Shown: positions 53,507-62,495 of the stretch, piece after piece
How the letters are laid out: each line of letters begins with the position of its first letter
How positions within the stretch are numbered: the first letter of the stretch is position 1
NCBI RefSeq assembly: GCF_003248515.1
Contig: NZ_QFOB01000006.1
Span: 310,001-374,000, forward strand
Length of the DNA: 64,000 nt
From: Sphingomonas sp.
GTDB lineage: Bacteria > Pseudomonadota > Alphaproteobacteria > Sphingomonadales > Sphingomonadaceae
Direction of reading: 5' to 3'
Notes under the pieces: model-generated
Seen by the model: only the letters and a program-made list of their open reading frames with translations
Databases searched by the model: none
Told to the model about the DNA's origin: nothing
Program-made: the position numbers and the translations under genes

Positions 53507-54285
53507 GCGGCGGGCGCGTCATCGTCGAGCGCCGGGGCGCAGAAGCGCATGTCCGCTTCGACAATCCTTCCGCGCACAATGCTCTGGACAGCCAGATGTG
53601 GCTCGATCTGCGGGATATCGCGCGTGGCTTCGCAGCGGATCGATCCGTTCGCGTCGTCACCTTCCGGGGCGCGGGCGGAAAGGCGTTCGTTTCCGGCACC
53701 GATATCGCGAAGTTCGCCGATTACGAAACCGGCGAACAGGGCATCGAATATGAACGCGGCATCGACGAATGCATGGGCGCGGTGGATGCCATTCCCTGCA
53801 CCACGATCGCCGTGGTCGAGGGCTGGGCCATCGGTGGCGGCATGAACATCTCTTCCGCCTGCGATTTCCGCATCGCCACGCCCGATGCGAGATTTGGCTC
53901 CCCGATCGGCCGCACGATCGGCAATTGCCTGTCGGCGGCGAGCGTGGCGCGCATCGGCGGGGCCGTGGGCATCCAGCTCGCCAAGCGCATGGTCCTGCTC
54001 GGCGAGATACTCGGCGCGGAGCAGCTTCTCGCCAGCAACTTCCTGCTGAAGATCGTCGAGCGGAGCGATCTCGACGAAGAAATCGCGACGCTGTGCGAAC
54101 GCGCGACGCAGAATGCGCCGCTCACCACCAGCGCCACCAAGGAAACGATCCGGCGCATGACCTATGACGCGCTGCCCGAGATCGAATCCCTCATCGGGCA
54201 GGTCTACGGGAGCGCGGATTTCCGGCGCGGCGTGGCCGATTTCCTCGCCCGCACGAAGGCCGTTCCGAACTGGTCCGGAAACTGA
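53503..54285 (+). CDS. enoyl-CoA hydratase/isomerase-family protein
   Basis: The 260-residue crotonase-fold enzyme starts at GTG 53503. It has the oxyanion-hole segments GAGGKAFVSGTDIAKFA and GWAIGGGMNISSACDFRIA, then FGSPIGRTIGNCLSAA. One of the two Glu residues of classical hydratases is not clear, so it may be an isomerase, hydrolase or lyase on a CoA thioester made by the neighbouring CoA-transferase. A longer open frame upstream overlaps that gene and is not used. Confidence 0.88.
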   Translation: MSGGRVIVERRGAEAHVRFDNPSAHNALDSQMWLDLRDIARGFAADRSVRVVTFRGAGGKAFVSGTDIAKFADYETGEQGIEYERGIDECMGAVDAIPCTTIAVVEGWAIGGGMNISSACDFRIATPDARFGSPIGRTIGNCLSAASVARIGGAVGIQLAKRMVLLGEILGAEQLLASNFLLKIVERSDLDEEIATLCERATQNAPLTTSATKETIRRMTYDALPEIESLIGQVYGSADFRRGVADFLARTKAVPNWSGN

Positions 54286-54291
54286 GGCGGC

Positions 54292-54314
54292 GGCGGGGGC
54301 CTTGCACCCCCGCC
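54292..54314. terminator. inverted repeat between convergent operons
   Basis: GGCGGGGG (54292-54299) and CCCCCGCC (54307-54314) make an 8-bp GC-only stem with a 7-base loop between the hydratase gene and the convergent cytochrome c gene. Confidence 0.5.
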
Positions 54315-54321
54315 CCCTGCC

Positions 54322-54756
54322 CTATTGCGGCTTCTGGGCGATGATCTTGATCCCCGCCATCATCGGCGGGCTCGGCGGCAGCGCCACTTCCCCGCTGGGG
54401 AACCCGTTCGACTGGAACAGATAGGCCTCGATATCGGATACGGTCCGTCCGCTCAGGGAATCGGGCGCGTTCAGCGGCATCGTGGTCTTGATCCGCGTGA
54501 ACAGATCGCCCGCGGATGTACCGTTCCAGTTGTTGAGGAAACCCGATCCGGTAAGCGCAGGCGCCACGTCGATTCCGGAAAGCGATTCTCCGTGGCAGGA
54601 TGCGCAATTCTGCGCATAAGCCGCCTTGCCGCGTGTGGCCTGCTCCGCGCTGTAGACGCCTGTCCACACCGAACGCTCGGCGGGCTGGGCCTGGGCGACG
54701 ATCCCTCCGGCGAGAGCCAGCGCCCCGGCGAATATCAACGCTACACGTGCCATCAT
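54322..54756 (-). CDS. exported c-type cytochrome (second)
   Basis: The 144-residue protein has a signal peptide (LIFAGALALAGGIVAQAQ) and one haem motif in AQNCASCHGESLSG, with a Met in a plausible ligand position (KTTMPLNAPDSL). It is the last gene of the long minus-strand operon and lies 10 bp after the second PQQ dehydrogenase, its probable electron donor. Confidence 0.88.
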   Translation of the reverse strand: MMARVALIFAGALALAGGIVAQAQPAERSVWTGVYSAEQATRGKAAYAQNCASCHGESLSGIDVAPALTGSGFLNNWNGTSAGDLFTRIKTTMPLNAPDSLSGRTVSDIEAYLFQSNGFPSGEVALPPSPPMMAGIKIIAQKPQ

Positions 54757-54766
54757 ACCTCTCTCG

Positions 54767-56872
54767 TCATGCCGCGCCCGGCAGCCTGTAAGCCACCAGT
54801 TCGGCGCTATAGTTTCCGCCCCCGATGGCGACGACGATATATTGCCGCCCCTTGAGACGGTAGGTCATGGGCGATCCACTTTGGGGTGCGGGCATGTAAA
54901 CTGCCCCGCGTTCGACACCGGTCGCCTTGTCATAGGCGCGCAACATCGCGCCGCGGACGCCATATTCATTGGTGTAGAAGCCCGCTTCTCCGCAGATCAC
55001 GAGGGTCTTCGTCACCAGCGGACCGAGATTGCCGGCACGGCCCGTGCGCGGAATCTTGAGCCCCTTCAACGCCGGGTGGTTGCGCACATTGTCCGGCGTT
55101 TCTCCGTGCGCGATCTGCCAGGCGAGATCGCCCTTGGAGAGATCGATCGCGGTGATGCGGCCATATGGCGGCTTGAGCAGGGGCAGCCCGTCAATCGCGA
55201 GAAAGGCGGGGCGCAGCGACTGGCCTCCCGGCGGCATGGGGGGAGGACCGCCGCCGGCGGTGGCCGCGCTCATCATGTTCGCCGCCGTTTCCGAACCCAT
55301 CGCGATCTGCGCGCGCGGCGCGTTGCCCGCCACACCGTGGACGTGCGGGAATTCGGAAACCTTCTGATCCCCATTCGGGACGATCCCGATCAGCCCCGGC
55401 GTGGACTTCGAATAGACGTACACCATGTGCGTCTCTGGATCGTAACAGCCGCCGGGCCAGTTGGTGCCGCCCTGTATGCCCGGGTTCGTGATCGTGCCCC
55501 ACCGGCCGGGACGGCTCAGCACCGGCGGCGTATAGAGAGGCCCGATCTTGTAATTCTTGACCAGTTCGACGGCCTTCGCCCGCAGTTCCGGCGTGTAATC
55601 GATCAGATCGTCGATCGATACGCCCTGCACATCATAGGCCGGCGGCTTGGTGGGAAAGGGCTGCGTGGGCGAATACCATTCACCCGGCACGTCGCCCGCC
55701 TCCACCTTCCGTTCCACGATCGGCCAGATCGGCTTGCCGGTCTCGCGATCGAGCACGTAGAGGAATGCCTGCTTGGTCGGCTGGGCCAGCGCCTTGACCG
55801 TCTTTCCCCGTACCGGGATGTCGCAGAGGATCGGCGCGCAGGGAATGTCGCGATCCCACAGGCCATGGTGCACAAGCTGGTAATGCCAGCGCCGAACCCC
55901 GGTCTCGATATCCAGCGCGACGAGGGATTCGCCGAACAGGGCATTGCCGCGGCGGAACATCCCCATCTCGTCGCCGGTCGGCAGCTCCACCGGAACATAG
56001 ACGAGGCCGAGTTCCTCATCGGCGGACATTTCCGCCCAGACGCCCCCGTTGCCGGCCTCGTCGGCATCGCCGTTCAACCAGCTTTCATAGCCATATTCGC
56101 CCTTGCGCGGGATGGTGTGGAAGATCCATTTGCGGCGCCCGGTGCGAACGTCGAACCCGCGAACATAGCCCTTCACGTTCCGCTTCACCGCCGGCACGTC
56201 GCCTGCGGCATGCGCTGCCCCCACGATCACCGTATCGCGCGCGATCATCGGCGTGGCATGCAGCCCCACATCGGCCGATTCCAGATCGATCTCCTGATCG
56301 AAATCCTGCTTCAGATCGACGATGCCATTCTTGCCGAATGCCGGATCCGGCAGGCCGGTGACGGCATCCAGCGACACGAGCTGGTAGCCGATCGTCACGT
56401 AAAGGATGCGTTCGACCTTGCCGTCGGTCCAATAGGATACGCCGTGTCCGGAAAGCTGGCGCGGGGATTTCAGCGCGCGCTCGCCCTCATCGATGCGATG
56501 CATCCACAAAAGCTCGCCGCTCGCCGCATCCAGCGCCACGCAATCTCGCCGGGATCCGGCGGGAAGGTAGAGCTTGCCCTTCACCAGCAGGGGCGTCGGC
56601 TCGAACTGATATTCCTTGCGCGCGCCCAGAGCATCCGTCTTGAAGCTCCAGGCGACCTCGAGATCGTTGAAATTCTCCGCATTGATCTGCGCGAGCGGGG
56701 AATAGCGCGTATTCGCCTGATCCGCCGCATAGTGGCGCCATTCGGTGTCGGCGCCGCTATCCCCTGCCGCAGGGGGCGCCGCGAAAAGAGGCGCCCTGAT
56801 ACCCGCCCCATCGAGCACGATCACGGAGGCCGCGCCCGCCAGCAGCCCCCGTCGGGAGATCTTCAGTGTCAC
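54767..56872 (-). CDS. PQQ-dependent dehydrogenase with Tat-like signal (second)
   Basis: The 701-residue protein is a second propeller-type quinoprotein: LEVAWSFKTDALGARKEYQF, CVALDAASGELLWMH, YVRGFDVRTGRRKWIFH, IDLSKGDLAWQIAHG and AYDKATGVERGAVYM are typical repeats. The N-terminus (KISRRGLLAGAASVIVLDGA) looks like a twin-arginine signal rather than the Sec signal usual for PQQ enzymes. It is clearly different from the first PQQ enzyme, so the regulon oxidises two substrates or two steps. Start ATG 56872. Confidence 0.85.
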   Translation of the reverse strand: MTLKISRRGLLAGAASVIVLDGAGIRAPLFAAPPAAGDSGADTEWRHYAADQANTRYSPLAQINAENFNDLEVAWSFKTDALGARKEYQFEPTPLLVKGKLYLPAGSRRDCVALDAASGELLWMHRIDEGERALKSPRQLSGHGVSYWTDGKVERILYVTIGYQLVSLDAVTGLPDPAFGKNGIVDLKQDFDQEIDLESADVGLHATPMIARDTVIVGAAHAAGDVPAVKRNVKGYVRGFDVRTGRRKWIFHTIPRKGEYGYESWLNGDADEAGNGGVWAEMSADEELGLVYVPVELPTGDEMGMFRRGNALFGESLVALDIETGVRRWHYQLVHHGLWDRDIPCAPILCDIPVRGKTVKALAQPTKQAFLYVLDRETGKPIWPIVERKVEAGDVPGEWYSPTQPFPTKPPAYDVQGVSIDDLIDYTPELRAKAVELVKNYKIGPLYTPPVLSRPGRWGTITNPGIQGGTNWPGGCYDPETHMVYVYSKSTPGLIGIVPNGDQKVSEFPHVHGVAGNAPRAQIAMGSETAANMMSAATAGGGPPPMPPGGQSLRPAFLAIDGLPLLKPPYGRITAIDLSKGDLAWQIAHGETPDNVRNHPALKGLKIPRTGRAGNLGPLVTKTLVICGEAGFYTNEYGVRGAMLRAYDKATGVERGAVYMPAPQSGSPMTYRLKGRQYIVVAIGGGNYSAELVAYRLPGAA

Positions 56873-56915
56873 GCCGTGCGGCTCCTCTCGAATTATCGTT
56901 GCCGCGGCCAGCCTT

Positions 56916-58397
56916 TTACCAGCTGACCGCGATATATTTCGCCTCGCAATATTCGATCAGGCCGTGGTGCGAGCCTTCGCGACCGAGCCCGCTCTGCTTC
57001 ACGCCGCCGAACGGCGCGGCCGCATCGGACACCAGCCCCCGGTTGACGGCGACCATGCCGCATTCGATCCGCTCTGCGACCCGCAGCGCCTTGGCCAGAT
57101 CGCCCGAATAGACATAGGCCGCCAGGCCATATTCGGTCGCATTGGCGAGGGCGATCGCCTCCTCCGGATCATCGAACGGAATGACGGCCGCCACCGGCCC
57201 GAACACTTCCGTCGACAGGATTTCGGAGCCGGGCTGGACATTGGCGAGCACCGACGGCGGATAGAAATAACCCGGCCCGTCCACGGCCTTTCCGCCAAGC
57301 CGGATCTCGGCTCCGCGCGATGTCGCGTCGCTCACCAGCCATTCGATCTTGTCGATCGAGGCCTGGTTGATCATCGCGCCGCACTGCGTATCGCCGTTGA
57401 TGCCGGGGCCGACCTTCATCGCCCCCATCCGTTCGGACAGCTTCGCCACGAAGCGGTCATGGATGCCACGCTGGACGTAAAAGCGGTTGGCCGCCGTGCA
57501 GGCTTCGCCCGCATTGCGCATCTTGGCCACCATCGCGCCTTCGATCACATCATCCAGATCGGCATCATCGAACACGAGAAACGGCGCATTTCCGCCCAAT
57601 TCCATGGACGAACTGATGACGGTATCGGCCGCCTCGCGCAACAGCAGGCGCCCCACTTCCGTCGAGCCGGTGAAGGAAAGCTTGCGCACGCGCGGATCGT
57701 GAAGGATCGCGCGACACACGGCTGCCGGATCACTGGTGTTGACGAGGTTCACGACGCCGGCGGGCACGCCCGCGCGCCGCATGATCTCCGCCACGGCCAT
57801 CGCCGTCAGCGGCGTTTCCTCGGCCGGCTTGAGAATGCAGGTGCAGCCGGCGGCCAGCGCCGGCGCGATCTTGCGGGTCGCCATCGCCGCCGGGAAATTC
57901 CACGGCGTGATGAGCAGCGCGATGCCGATCGGCTGATACTGGACGAGGATCCTGTTGGCCCCCGAAGGAGACAAGGCAAACTCGCCATTGATGCGCACGG
58001 CTTCCTCCGCATACCAGCGGAAGAACTCGGCCGCATAGGCAACCTCGCCGCGCGCATCGCTGATCGCCTTGCCATTTTCGAGCGAGATGAGCTGCGCGAG
58101 CCATTCCTGCTCGTCCATCATCGCCCGATAGCAGGCGAGCAGGATCTCGGCGCGTTTCCGGGGAGGTGTCGCCGCCCAGCCGGCGGCAGCAGCGGACGCG
58201 GCATCGATCGCCGCAATCCCATCCGCCACGCCGCCATCCGCGACGGACGTCAGAGTGCCACCGGTCGAGGGATCGAGAATGTCGATCCGCTTGCCACCGG
58301 CCGGCTCGATCCAGCTGTCGCCGATCAGTAGCCCGGTGGGGATGGCGAAGGGGCCGGCACGATCGCCGGCGGCGGGGGGCGTGTAACTGTTGCTCAT
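56916..58397 (-). CDS. NAD(P)-dependent aldehyde dehydrogenase, succinate-semialdehyde type
   Basis: The 493-residue enzyme oxidises an aldehyde to an acid. It has LLITPWNFPAAMATRKIAPA, FTGSTEVGRLL, catalytic Glu in MELGGNAPFLVFDD, catalytic Cys in GEACTAANRFYVQ, and EVFGPVAAVIPF. It most resembles the succinate-semialdehyde dehydrogenase group. ATG 58397 is chosen; an in-frame start at 58427 adds ten residues lacking family likeness. It lies 16 bp after the iron-ADH gene, so aldehyde made by that enzyme could be its substrate. Confidence 0.92.
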   Translation of the reverse strand: MSNSYTPPAAGDRAGPFAIPTGLLIGDSWIEPAGGKRIDILDPSTGGTLTSVADGGVADGIAAIDAASAAAAGWAATPPRKRAEILLACYRAMMDEQEWLAQLISLENGKAISDARGEVAYAAEFFRWYAEEAVRINGEFALSPSGANRILVQYQPIGIALLITPWNFPAAMATRKIAPALAAGCTCILKPAEETPLTAMAVAEIMRRAGVPAGVVNLVNTSDPAAVCRAILHDPRVRKLSFTGSTEVGRLLLREAADTVISSSMELGGNAPFLVFDDADLDDVIEGAMVAKMRNAGEACTAANRFYVQRGIHDRFVAKLSERMGAMKVGPGINGDTQCGAMINQASIDKIEWLVSDATSRGAEIRLGGKAVDGPGYFYPPSVLANVQPGSEILSTEVFGPVAAVIPFDDPEEAIALANATEYGLAAYVYSGDLAKALRVAERIECGMVAVNRGLVSDAAAPFGGVKQSGLGREGSHHGLIEYCEAKYIAVSW

Positions 58398-58413
58398 ATC
58401 TGCGCTTTCCCGA

Positions 58414-59649
58414 TCAGGCCGTGACAAGCGACGCGCGGTCGCCCGCGAACGCGGCTCTGGTGATGGCCTGCATCCCGCCGAGATCCAGCAGGCGCGGATT
58501 GTTCTTCACGAGCCGGGCGGCCTTCAGGGCATGTTCGGCCACGAAATCCTGCTGATCCGCGTGAAGCCCCAGCTCCGCCAGGGATACGGGAATGCGGATG
58601 GCCGCGAGCAGATCCGCCACAGCATCGATGAAAGCCTGGGCGCGGTCTTCCACCGTTTCGCCCGCGAGGCCCAGCATGTCCGCCAGCTCGGCGAAGGCAT
58701 CGGGGCAGGCGGATCGATTGAACTGCATCACGTAGGGCAGCAGGGTGGCGACGCCCAGGCCGTGCGCGGTGTGGGTGAGATTGCCGACCGGATATTGCAG
58801 CGCATGCGCGGCCGCCGTTCCCGCCGTTCCAAACGCGCAGCCCGCCGCCAGCGCGGCCAGCATCACGCCATCGCGCGCCTCCATGTCGCTCCCGTCGCGA
58901 TAGGCGCGTTCGAGATATTTGAAGAGATTGCCGATCGCGAGCTTCGCCATATGATCGGACAGCACGTTCCGGCCGACGAAGACATGCTCTTCGGTCAGCA
59001 GCGGATCACGCGCCCGCGCCAGCGTGGTGAAGGCTTCCACCGCGTGCGTCAGCGCGTCCGCACCCGAAATCGCCGTGAGGCCGGGAGGACAGGTCATCGT
59101 CAGTTCCGGATCGCAAATGGCGATGGCCGGGATGAGATGCGGGCTCGCGATTCCGATCTTGGCGCCGCGCTCCTCATCGGAAACGACCGCAACGGGCGTC
59201 ACTTCCGATCCGGTGCCCGATGTCGTCGGTATGGCGATCAGCGGGATAACGGGGCCTGGCACGGCGAATTCGCCATAATAATCGCGGACGCTGCCACCAT
59301 GGGTGAGCAGCACCGCCACGACCTTCGCCATGTCCATCACGCTGCCGCCGCCGACCGCGATCATGATATCGGGGGCGATGGCGCGTGCCCGCGACACGCA
59401 ATCCTCGATCGAATTCAGGGGCAGATCGGGGATCGTCTCGTCGAACACATGCGCCTCGACGCCGTGCTTCTTCAGATCGGCCAGCATCGCCGCGAATTCG
59501 GGCTGCGCGGCCTGACGCTCGTCCGTGCACAGCAGAGCCCGCGTTCCCAGGCGCGCCGCGACAGAACCGAGCGCCTCGCGCTGCCCCCGGCCAAACAAGA
59601 TGCTGCGTGGCAGCCGCAACGCCCCAAACATGGATGAGATTTCCTTCAC
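58414..59649 (-). CDS. iron-containing alcohol dehydrogenase
   Basis: The 411-residue type III dehydrogenase has the NAD-binding DIMIAVGGGSVMDMAKVVAV, PLIAIPTTSGTGSEVTPVAV, and metal ligands Asp/His in ISGADALTHAVEAF and His in AAAHALQYPVG and THTAHGLGVATLLPYV. It interconverts an alcohol and aldehyde; maleylacetate- or 4-hydroxybutyrate-type substrates are possible. Two starts are open: ATG 59649 or ATG 59631 (MFGALRLPRSILFGRG), the latter closer to the family N-terminus. Confidence 0.9.
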   Translation of the reverse strand: MKEISSMFGALRLPRSILFGRGQREALGSVAARLGTRALLCTDERQAAQPEFAAMLADLKKHGVEAHVFDETIPDLPLNSIEDCVSRARAIAPDIMIAVGGGSVMDMAKVVAVLLTHGGSVRDYYGEFAVPGPVIPLIAIPTTSGTGSEVTPVAVVSDEERGAKIGIASPHLIPAIAICDPELTMTCPPGLTAISGADALTHAVEAFTTLARARDPLLTEEHVFVGRNVLSDHMAKLAIGNLFKYLERAYRDGSDMEARDGVMLAALAAGCAFGTAGTAAAHALQYPVGNLTHTAHGLGVATLLPYVMQFNRSACPDAFAELADMLGLAGETVEDRAQAFIDAVADLLAAIRIPVSLAELGLHADQQDFVAEHALKAARLVKNNPRLLDLGGMQAITRAAFAGDRASLVTA

Positions 59650-59673
59650 TTCATTCCGCCCAATTCACACACA

Positions 59674-60999
59674 TCAGGAATTTTCGGTCGACGGCGCGAC
59701 GTAGAGCCGCCGCGAAGCATCGATCTTCAGGAACAGGGCCGCCGCGATCAGGCACAGGACCGCGAGGACCATGAATGCCGAGAACCAGCCGCTGACGCTG
59801 ACGATATAGCCCGTGATCGCGGCGGCGATCGCAGCGCCAAGATTGCCGAGCGTGTTCATTACCGCCGAGACGGAACCGGCGAATTCGCCGCCCACATCCA
59901 GCGCCACCGCCCACGACACCCCCACCGTCAGCTCAAGGCCGAACAGCGCGATGCAGAAGCACAGGATGCTGGCGATCGGATCCGTTATGCCCGCCGCCAG
60001 CGGGATCGCCACAGCGGCCGTCACGAAGCCCACCACCGCCACGGCCCGGCGCGCCATTTTCAGGCCCGCGCCCTTCTTGACGAGGTGATCGGATGCCCAT
60101 CCCCCCGCCAGATCGCCGACGACGCCGGCCATCAGCGGCATGCTGGCGAACAGCCCCATCACCGCGATGTCGAAACCGCGCGCGTCGTGCAGATATTTGG
60201 GGAACCAGGTCAGGAAAATGTTGATGCAATAGGCATAGCAAAAGTACATCGCCGACAGCACCCAGAGCTGCGGGTTCGCAAGAAGATGGCGCCACGGCAC
60301 CTTCGCGCGCTCACGCCCCGCGCCCAGCGCATTTTCGATCATGGCGCGTTCCGCGTCGTTCGTGCGCGGATGATCGCGCGGCGCATCGCGATAATAAACG
60401 AACCACAGCAAGGCCCAGGCCAGGCCGACGCCGGCGAACAGAAGGAAGGGCATCCTCCAGCCGAAATCCACGATCAGCAGCGCGACGAAGACCGGCGTGA
60501 CGGCGCCTCCCAGCCGGGCGCCGGCGTGCGTGAGCCCCTGCGCCCAGCCGCGCTCCGATGGCAGCATCCAGCGCGACAGCGATCGCGTGGCGATCGGGAA
60601 GGATCCCGCCTCGCCCATGCCGAACAGGAAGCGGCACACCATCATCGATCCGGCCGACCATGTGGCCGCGGTCGCCGCCGTGAACATCGACCACCAGAGC
60701 ACCACGCCCGTCAGGGCACGGCGCGGACCGAACCTGTCGCCCAGCCAACCGCCCGGGATCTGGAAGATCGCATAAGCGAACTGGAACGAGGCGAAGATCC
60801 AGCCCATCGTGACGAGCGAGAAGCCATATTCGGCCTGAATGGAGGGCGCCGCGGTCGAAATGACCACACGATCCATATAGGTGATGAGATAGGCGAGAAC
60901 GGTCAGCCAGAGCACGACATGCCGCACCCTGGTCGGGCGGACGGCAGCGGGCTGGCTATCGATCTCCGCCGCGGCGGAAAGGGCGCCACTATCGCTCAT
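59674..60999 (-). CDS. MFS transporter, anion:cation symporter type (second)
   Basis: The 441-residue, 12-helix carrier has LAYLITYMDRVVISTAAPSI in helix 1, FQIPGGWLGDRFGPRRALTG and GMGEAGSFPIATRSLSRWML, as in ACS organic-acid symporters. It is only distantly like the first MFS protein in the regulon. It overlaps the amidohydrolase gene by ATGA, so the import step is translated with that enzyme. Confidence 0.9.
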   Translation of the reverse strand: MSDSGALSAAAEIDSQPAAVRPTRVRHVVLWLTVLAYLITYMDRVVISTAAPSIQAEYGFSLVTMGWIFASFQFAYAIFQIPGGWLGDRFGPRRALTGVVLWWSMFTAATAATWSAGSMMVCRFLFGMGEAGSFPIATRSLSRWMLPSERGWAQGLTHAGARLGGAVTPVFVALLIVDFGWRMPFLLFAGVGLAWALLWFVYYRDAPRDHPRTNDAERAMIENALGAGRERAKVPWRHLLANPQLWVLSAMYFCYAYCINIFLTWFPKYLHDARGFDIAVMGLFASMPLMAGVVGDLAGGWASDHLVKKGAGLKMARRAVAVVGFVTAAVAIPLAAGITDPIASILCFCIALFGLELTVGVSWAVALDVGGEFAGSVSAVMNTLGNLGAAIAAAITGYIVSVSGWFSAFMVLAVLCLIAAALFLKIDASRRLYVAPSTENS

Positions 61000-62399
61000 G
61001 GCCGCGCCGGCCCGCAGGCACCTTCGGGGCGGTCGACGCAGGTCTGCCAGATGGTCGGCACCTTGCGGCCGGCGACATAGACGCTGCGGATCGCGCGCGT
61101 ATTGCGGATATCCGCGACAGGATCACGATCCAGCACGAGCAGATCGGCCCATTTTCCCTTTTCGACCGTTCCGGCCTCGCTTGCCGCCATGAATTTCGCG
61201 TTGGTGCCGGTCGCGGCCGTCAGCGCCTGCAGCGGCGTGAGGCCCGCCTTCACCATCAGCTCAAGCTCCCAATGCGCGAAATAACCGGGGAACCTGCCGG
61301 AGGGGCCGCTATCCGTGCCCATGCCATAGGTCACGCCGCCCTTGGCCTGGCTGGCCAGGTTGGCCATCGCGTTGCGCAGCACCTCCGGATATTTCGGAAA
61401 GGTCGGCGATGCGGCCAGCTTTTGCTGGCGATCCGGCGCCTTCAAAGCGGCGATCGTGGCGGGCGAGACGCCGCGCGAGAAGAAGGGATCGTCCACAAAC
61501 GGGAGCAATTTGTAGGTGAAGGACGCTTCGCGGCTGAGCGTGGAGGCGAGCTGCCAGGTTCCGCGTGCCTTCATGGCGGAAACCAGCGCGGGATCGACCG
61601 CGCGATCGCGAACCTGGTGCATGAAGGCATCGATGCCTTCGCCCGTCAGTTCTGCCGCATTGTCATAATAGAAGATATGCGCCGCGGCCTTGCGGCCATC
61701 CTTGTGCGCCGTATCGATCACCGCCTTGCTGATCGAATAGGGCATGCGCTGGGAAATCGTCTCGAACTCGTCATCCATCCACAGCTTGATGAAGTCATCG
61801 CCCTTGGCGACTTCCCGATCGACCATCGCCACGGCTTCCGCGGGCGTCGCCACGGATTGTTCGAGCCCGGCGACACCGCCATAGCTGCCCTTGAACACGA
61901 CTCCCCTGCCCGCCGTGAAGGCACGGGCCATATCGATCCGGCCGATACGCCGCTGATCCGCGATCACGTCATGGATCGCGTCCCCATCCGTACCGAGCGT
62001 GTAAACGGAAGTGACGCCATAGGCCGCGTAGAGTCGCAACTGACGCTCGACGCGCTGCCGATCATAATATTTGCCGAAATTCTGATCGATGCCTTCGACG
62101 AGGCCGAGATGGACATGGCTATCGATGATCCCCGGCATCAGATATTTGCCGCGCAGATCCTCGGCCGCCGCGCCCGCGGGCTTGCGCAGCCCCGCCGCCG
62201 GACCGACCCACGCGATGCGCCCATCCTCCATCACCAGCGATTGGTCCCGCTGGGCGGGCCGCCCCGTGCCGTCGATCAGCGTGAAATGCTCCAGCACGAC
62301 GGTTTCGCCGTGCACTGCGGCGGCACAGCACATGCCGAGCGCGATAGCCGCGCCCCGCATCGCCGATCGCCGGTATTGGCCGAACGGCAATGGCCGCAT
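60996..62399 (-). CDS. exported amidohydrolase-family protein
   Basis: The 467-residue metal-dependent hydrolase has a signal peptide (MRGAAIALGMCCAAAVHG, after 13 basic residues), IDGTGRPAQRDQSLVMEDGR, the metal motif GIIDSHVHLG, Lys in DDFIKLWMDDEF, His in KAAAHIFYYDN, and the final Asp in GMGTDSGPSGRFPG. It should hydrolyse an amide, ester or cyclic bond in the periplasm. ATG 62399 follows GGAGGGG five bases upstream. First gene of a six-gene operon driven by the promoter at 62432-62460. Confidence 0.88.
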   Translation of the reverse strand: MRPLPFGQYRRSAMRGAAIALGMCCAAAVHGETVVLEHFTLIDGTGRPAQRDQSLVMEDGRIAWVGPAAGLRKPAGAAAEDLRGKYLMPGIIDSHVHLGLVEGIDQNFGKYYDRQRVERQLRLYAAYGVTSVYTLGTDGDAIHDVIADQRRIGRIDMARAFTAGRGVVFKGSYGGVAGLEQSVATPAEAVAMVDREVAKGDDFIKLWMDDEFETISQRMPYSISKAVIDTAHKDGRKAAAHIFYYDNAAELTGEGIDAFMHQVRDRAVDPALVSAMKARGTWQLASTLSREASFTYKLLPFVDDPFFSRGVSPATIAALKAPDRQQKLAASPTFPKYPEVLRNAMANLASQAKGGVTYGMGTDSGPSGRFPGYFAHWELELMVKAGLTPLQALTAATGTNAKFMAASEAGTVEKGKWADLLVLDRDPVADIRNTRAIRSVYVAGRKVPTIWQTCVDRPEGACGPARP

Positions 62400-62413
62400 C
62401 GCACCCCTCCAAT

Positions 62414-62430
62414 TTCATATCATATATGAT
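62414..62430. promoter_or_regulatory. GntR-type operator E (amidohydrolase operon)
   Basis: TTCATAT-CAT-ATATGAT matches the repeat with one mismatch. It begins one base downstream of the predicted -10 box and ends 14 bp before the amidohydrolase ATG. Confidence 0.68.
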
Positions 62431-62431
62431 T

Positions 62432-62460
62432 TTGGTAAGGTCGCGTCAGATCGCTGTCAA
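62432..62460 (-). promoter_or_regulatory. sigma-70-type promoter of the amidohydrolase operon
   Basis: On the minus strand a perfect TTGACA (62455-62460), a 17-bp spacer and TACCAA (62432-62437). The start of transcription should fall inside operator E, as at the TonB receptor promoter. Confidence 0.6.
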
Positions 62461-62495
62461 GCGCGATGGCTCCCCATACGGCGCGATATCGATGC

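Noticed and set aside
54322..56872. Polyvinyl-alcohol or polyethylene-glycol degradation locus, suggested by PQQ enzyme plus cytochrome c
   Set aside because: No oxidised-PVA hydrolase or PEG-type GMC enzyme is adjacent, and the PQQ enzymes look like glucose-dehydrogenase-type propellers.
54842..56926. Long plus-strand frame (694 codons) antisense to the second PQQ dehydrogenase
   Set aside because: Same kind of GC-driven antisense frame; the coding signal is clearly on the minus strand.
56745..58331. Plus-strand frame (528 codons) opposite the aldehyde dehydrogenase
   Set aside because: No recognisable motifs; it overlaps the catalytic Cys and Glu motifs of the real gene on the other strand.
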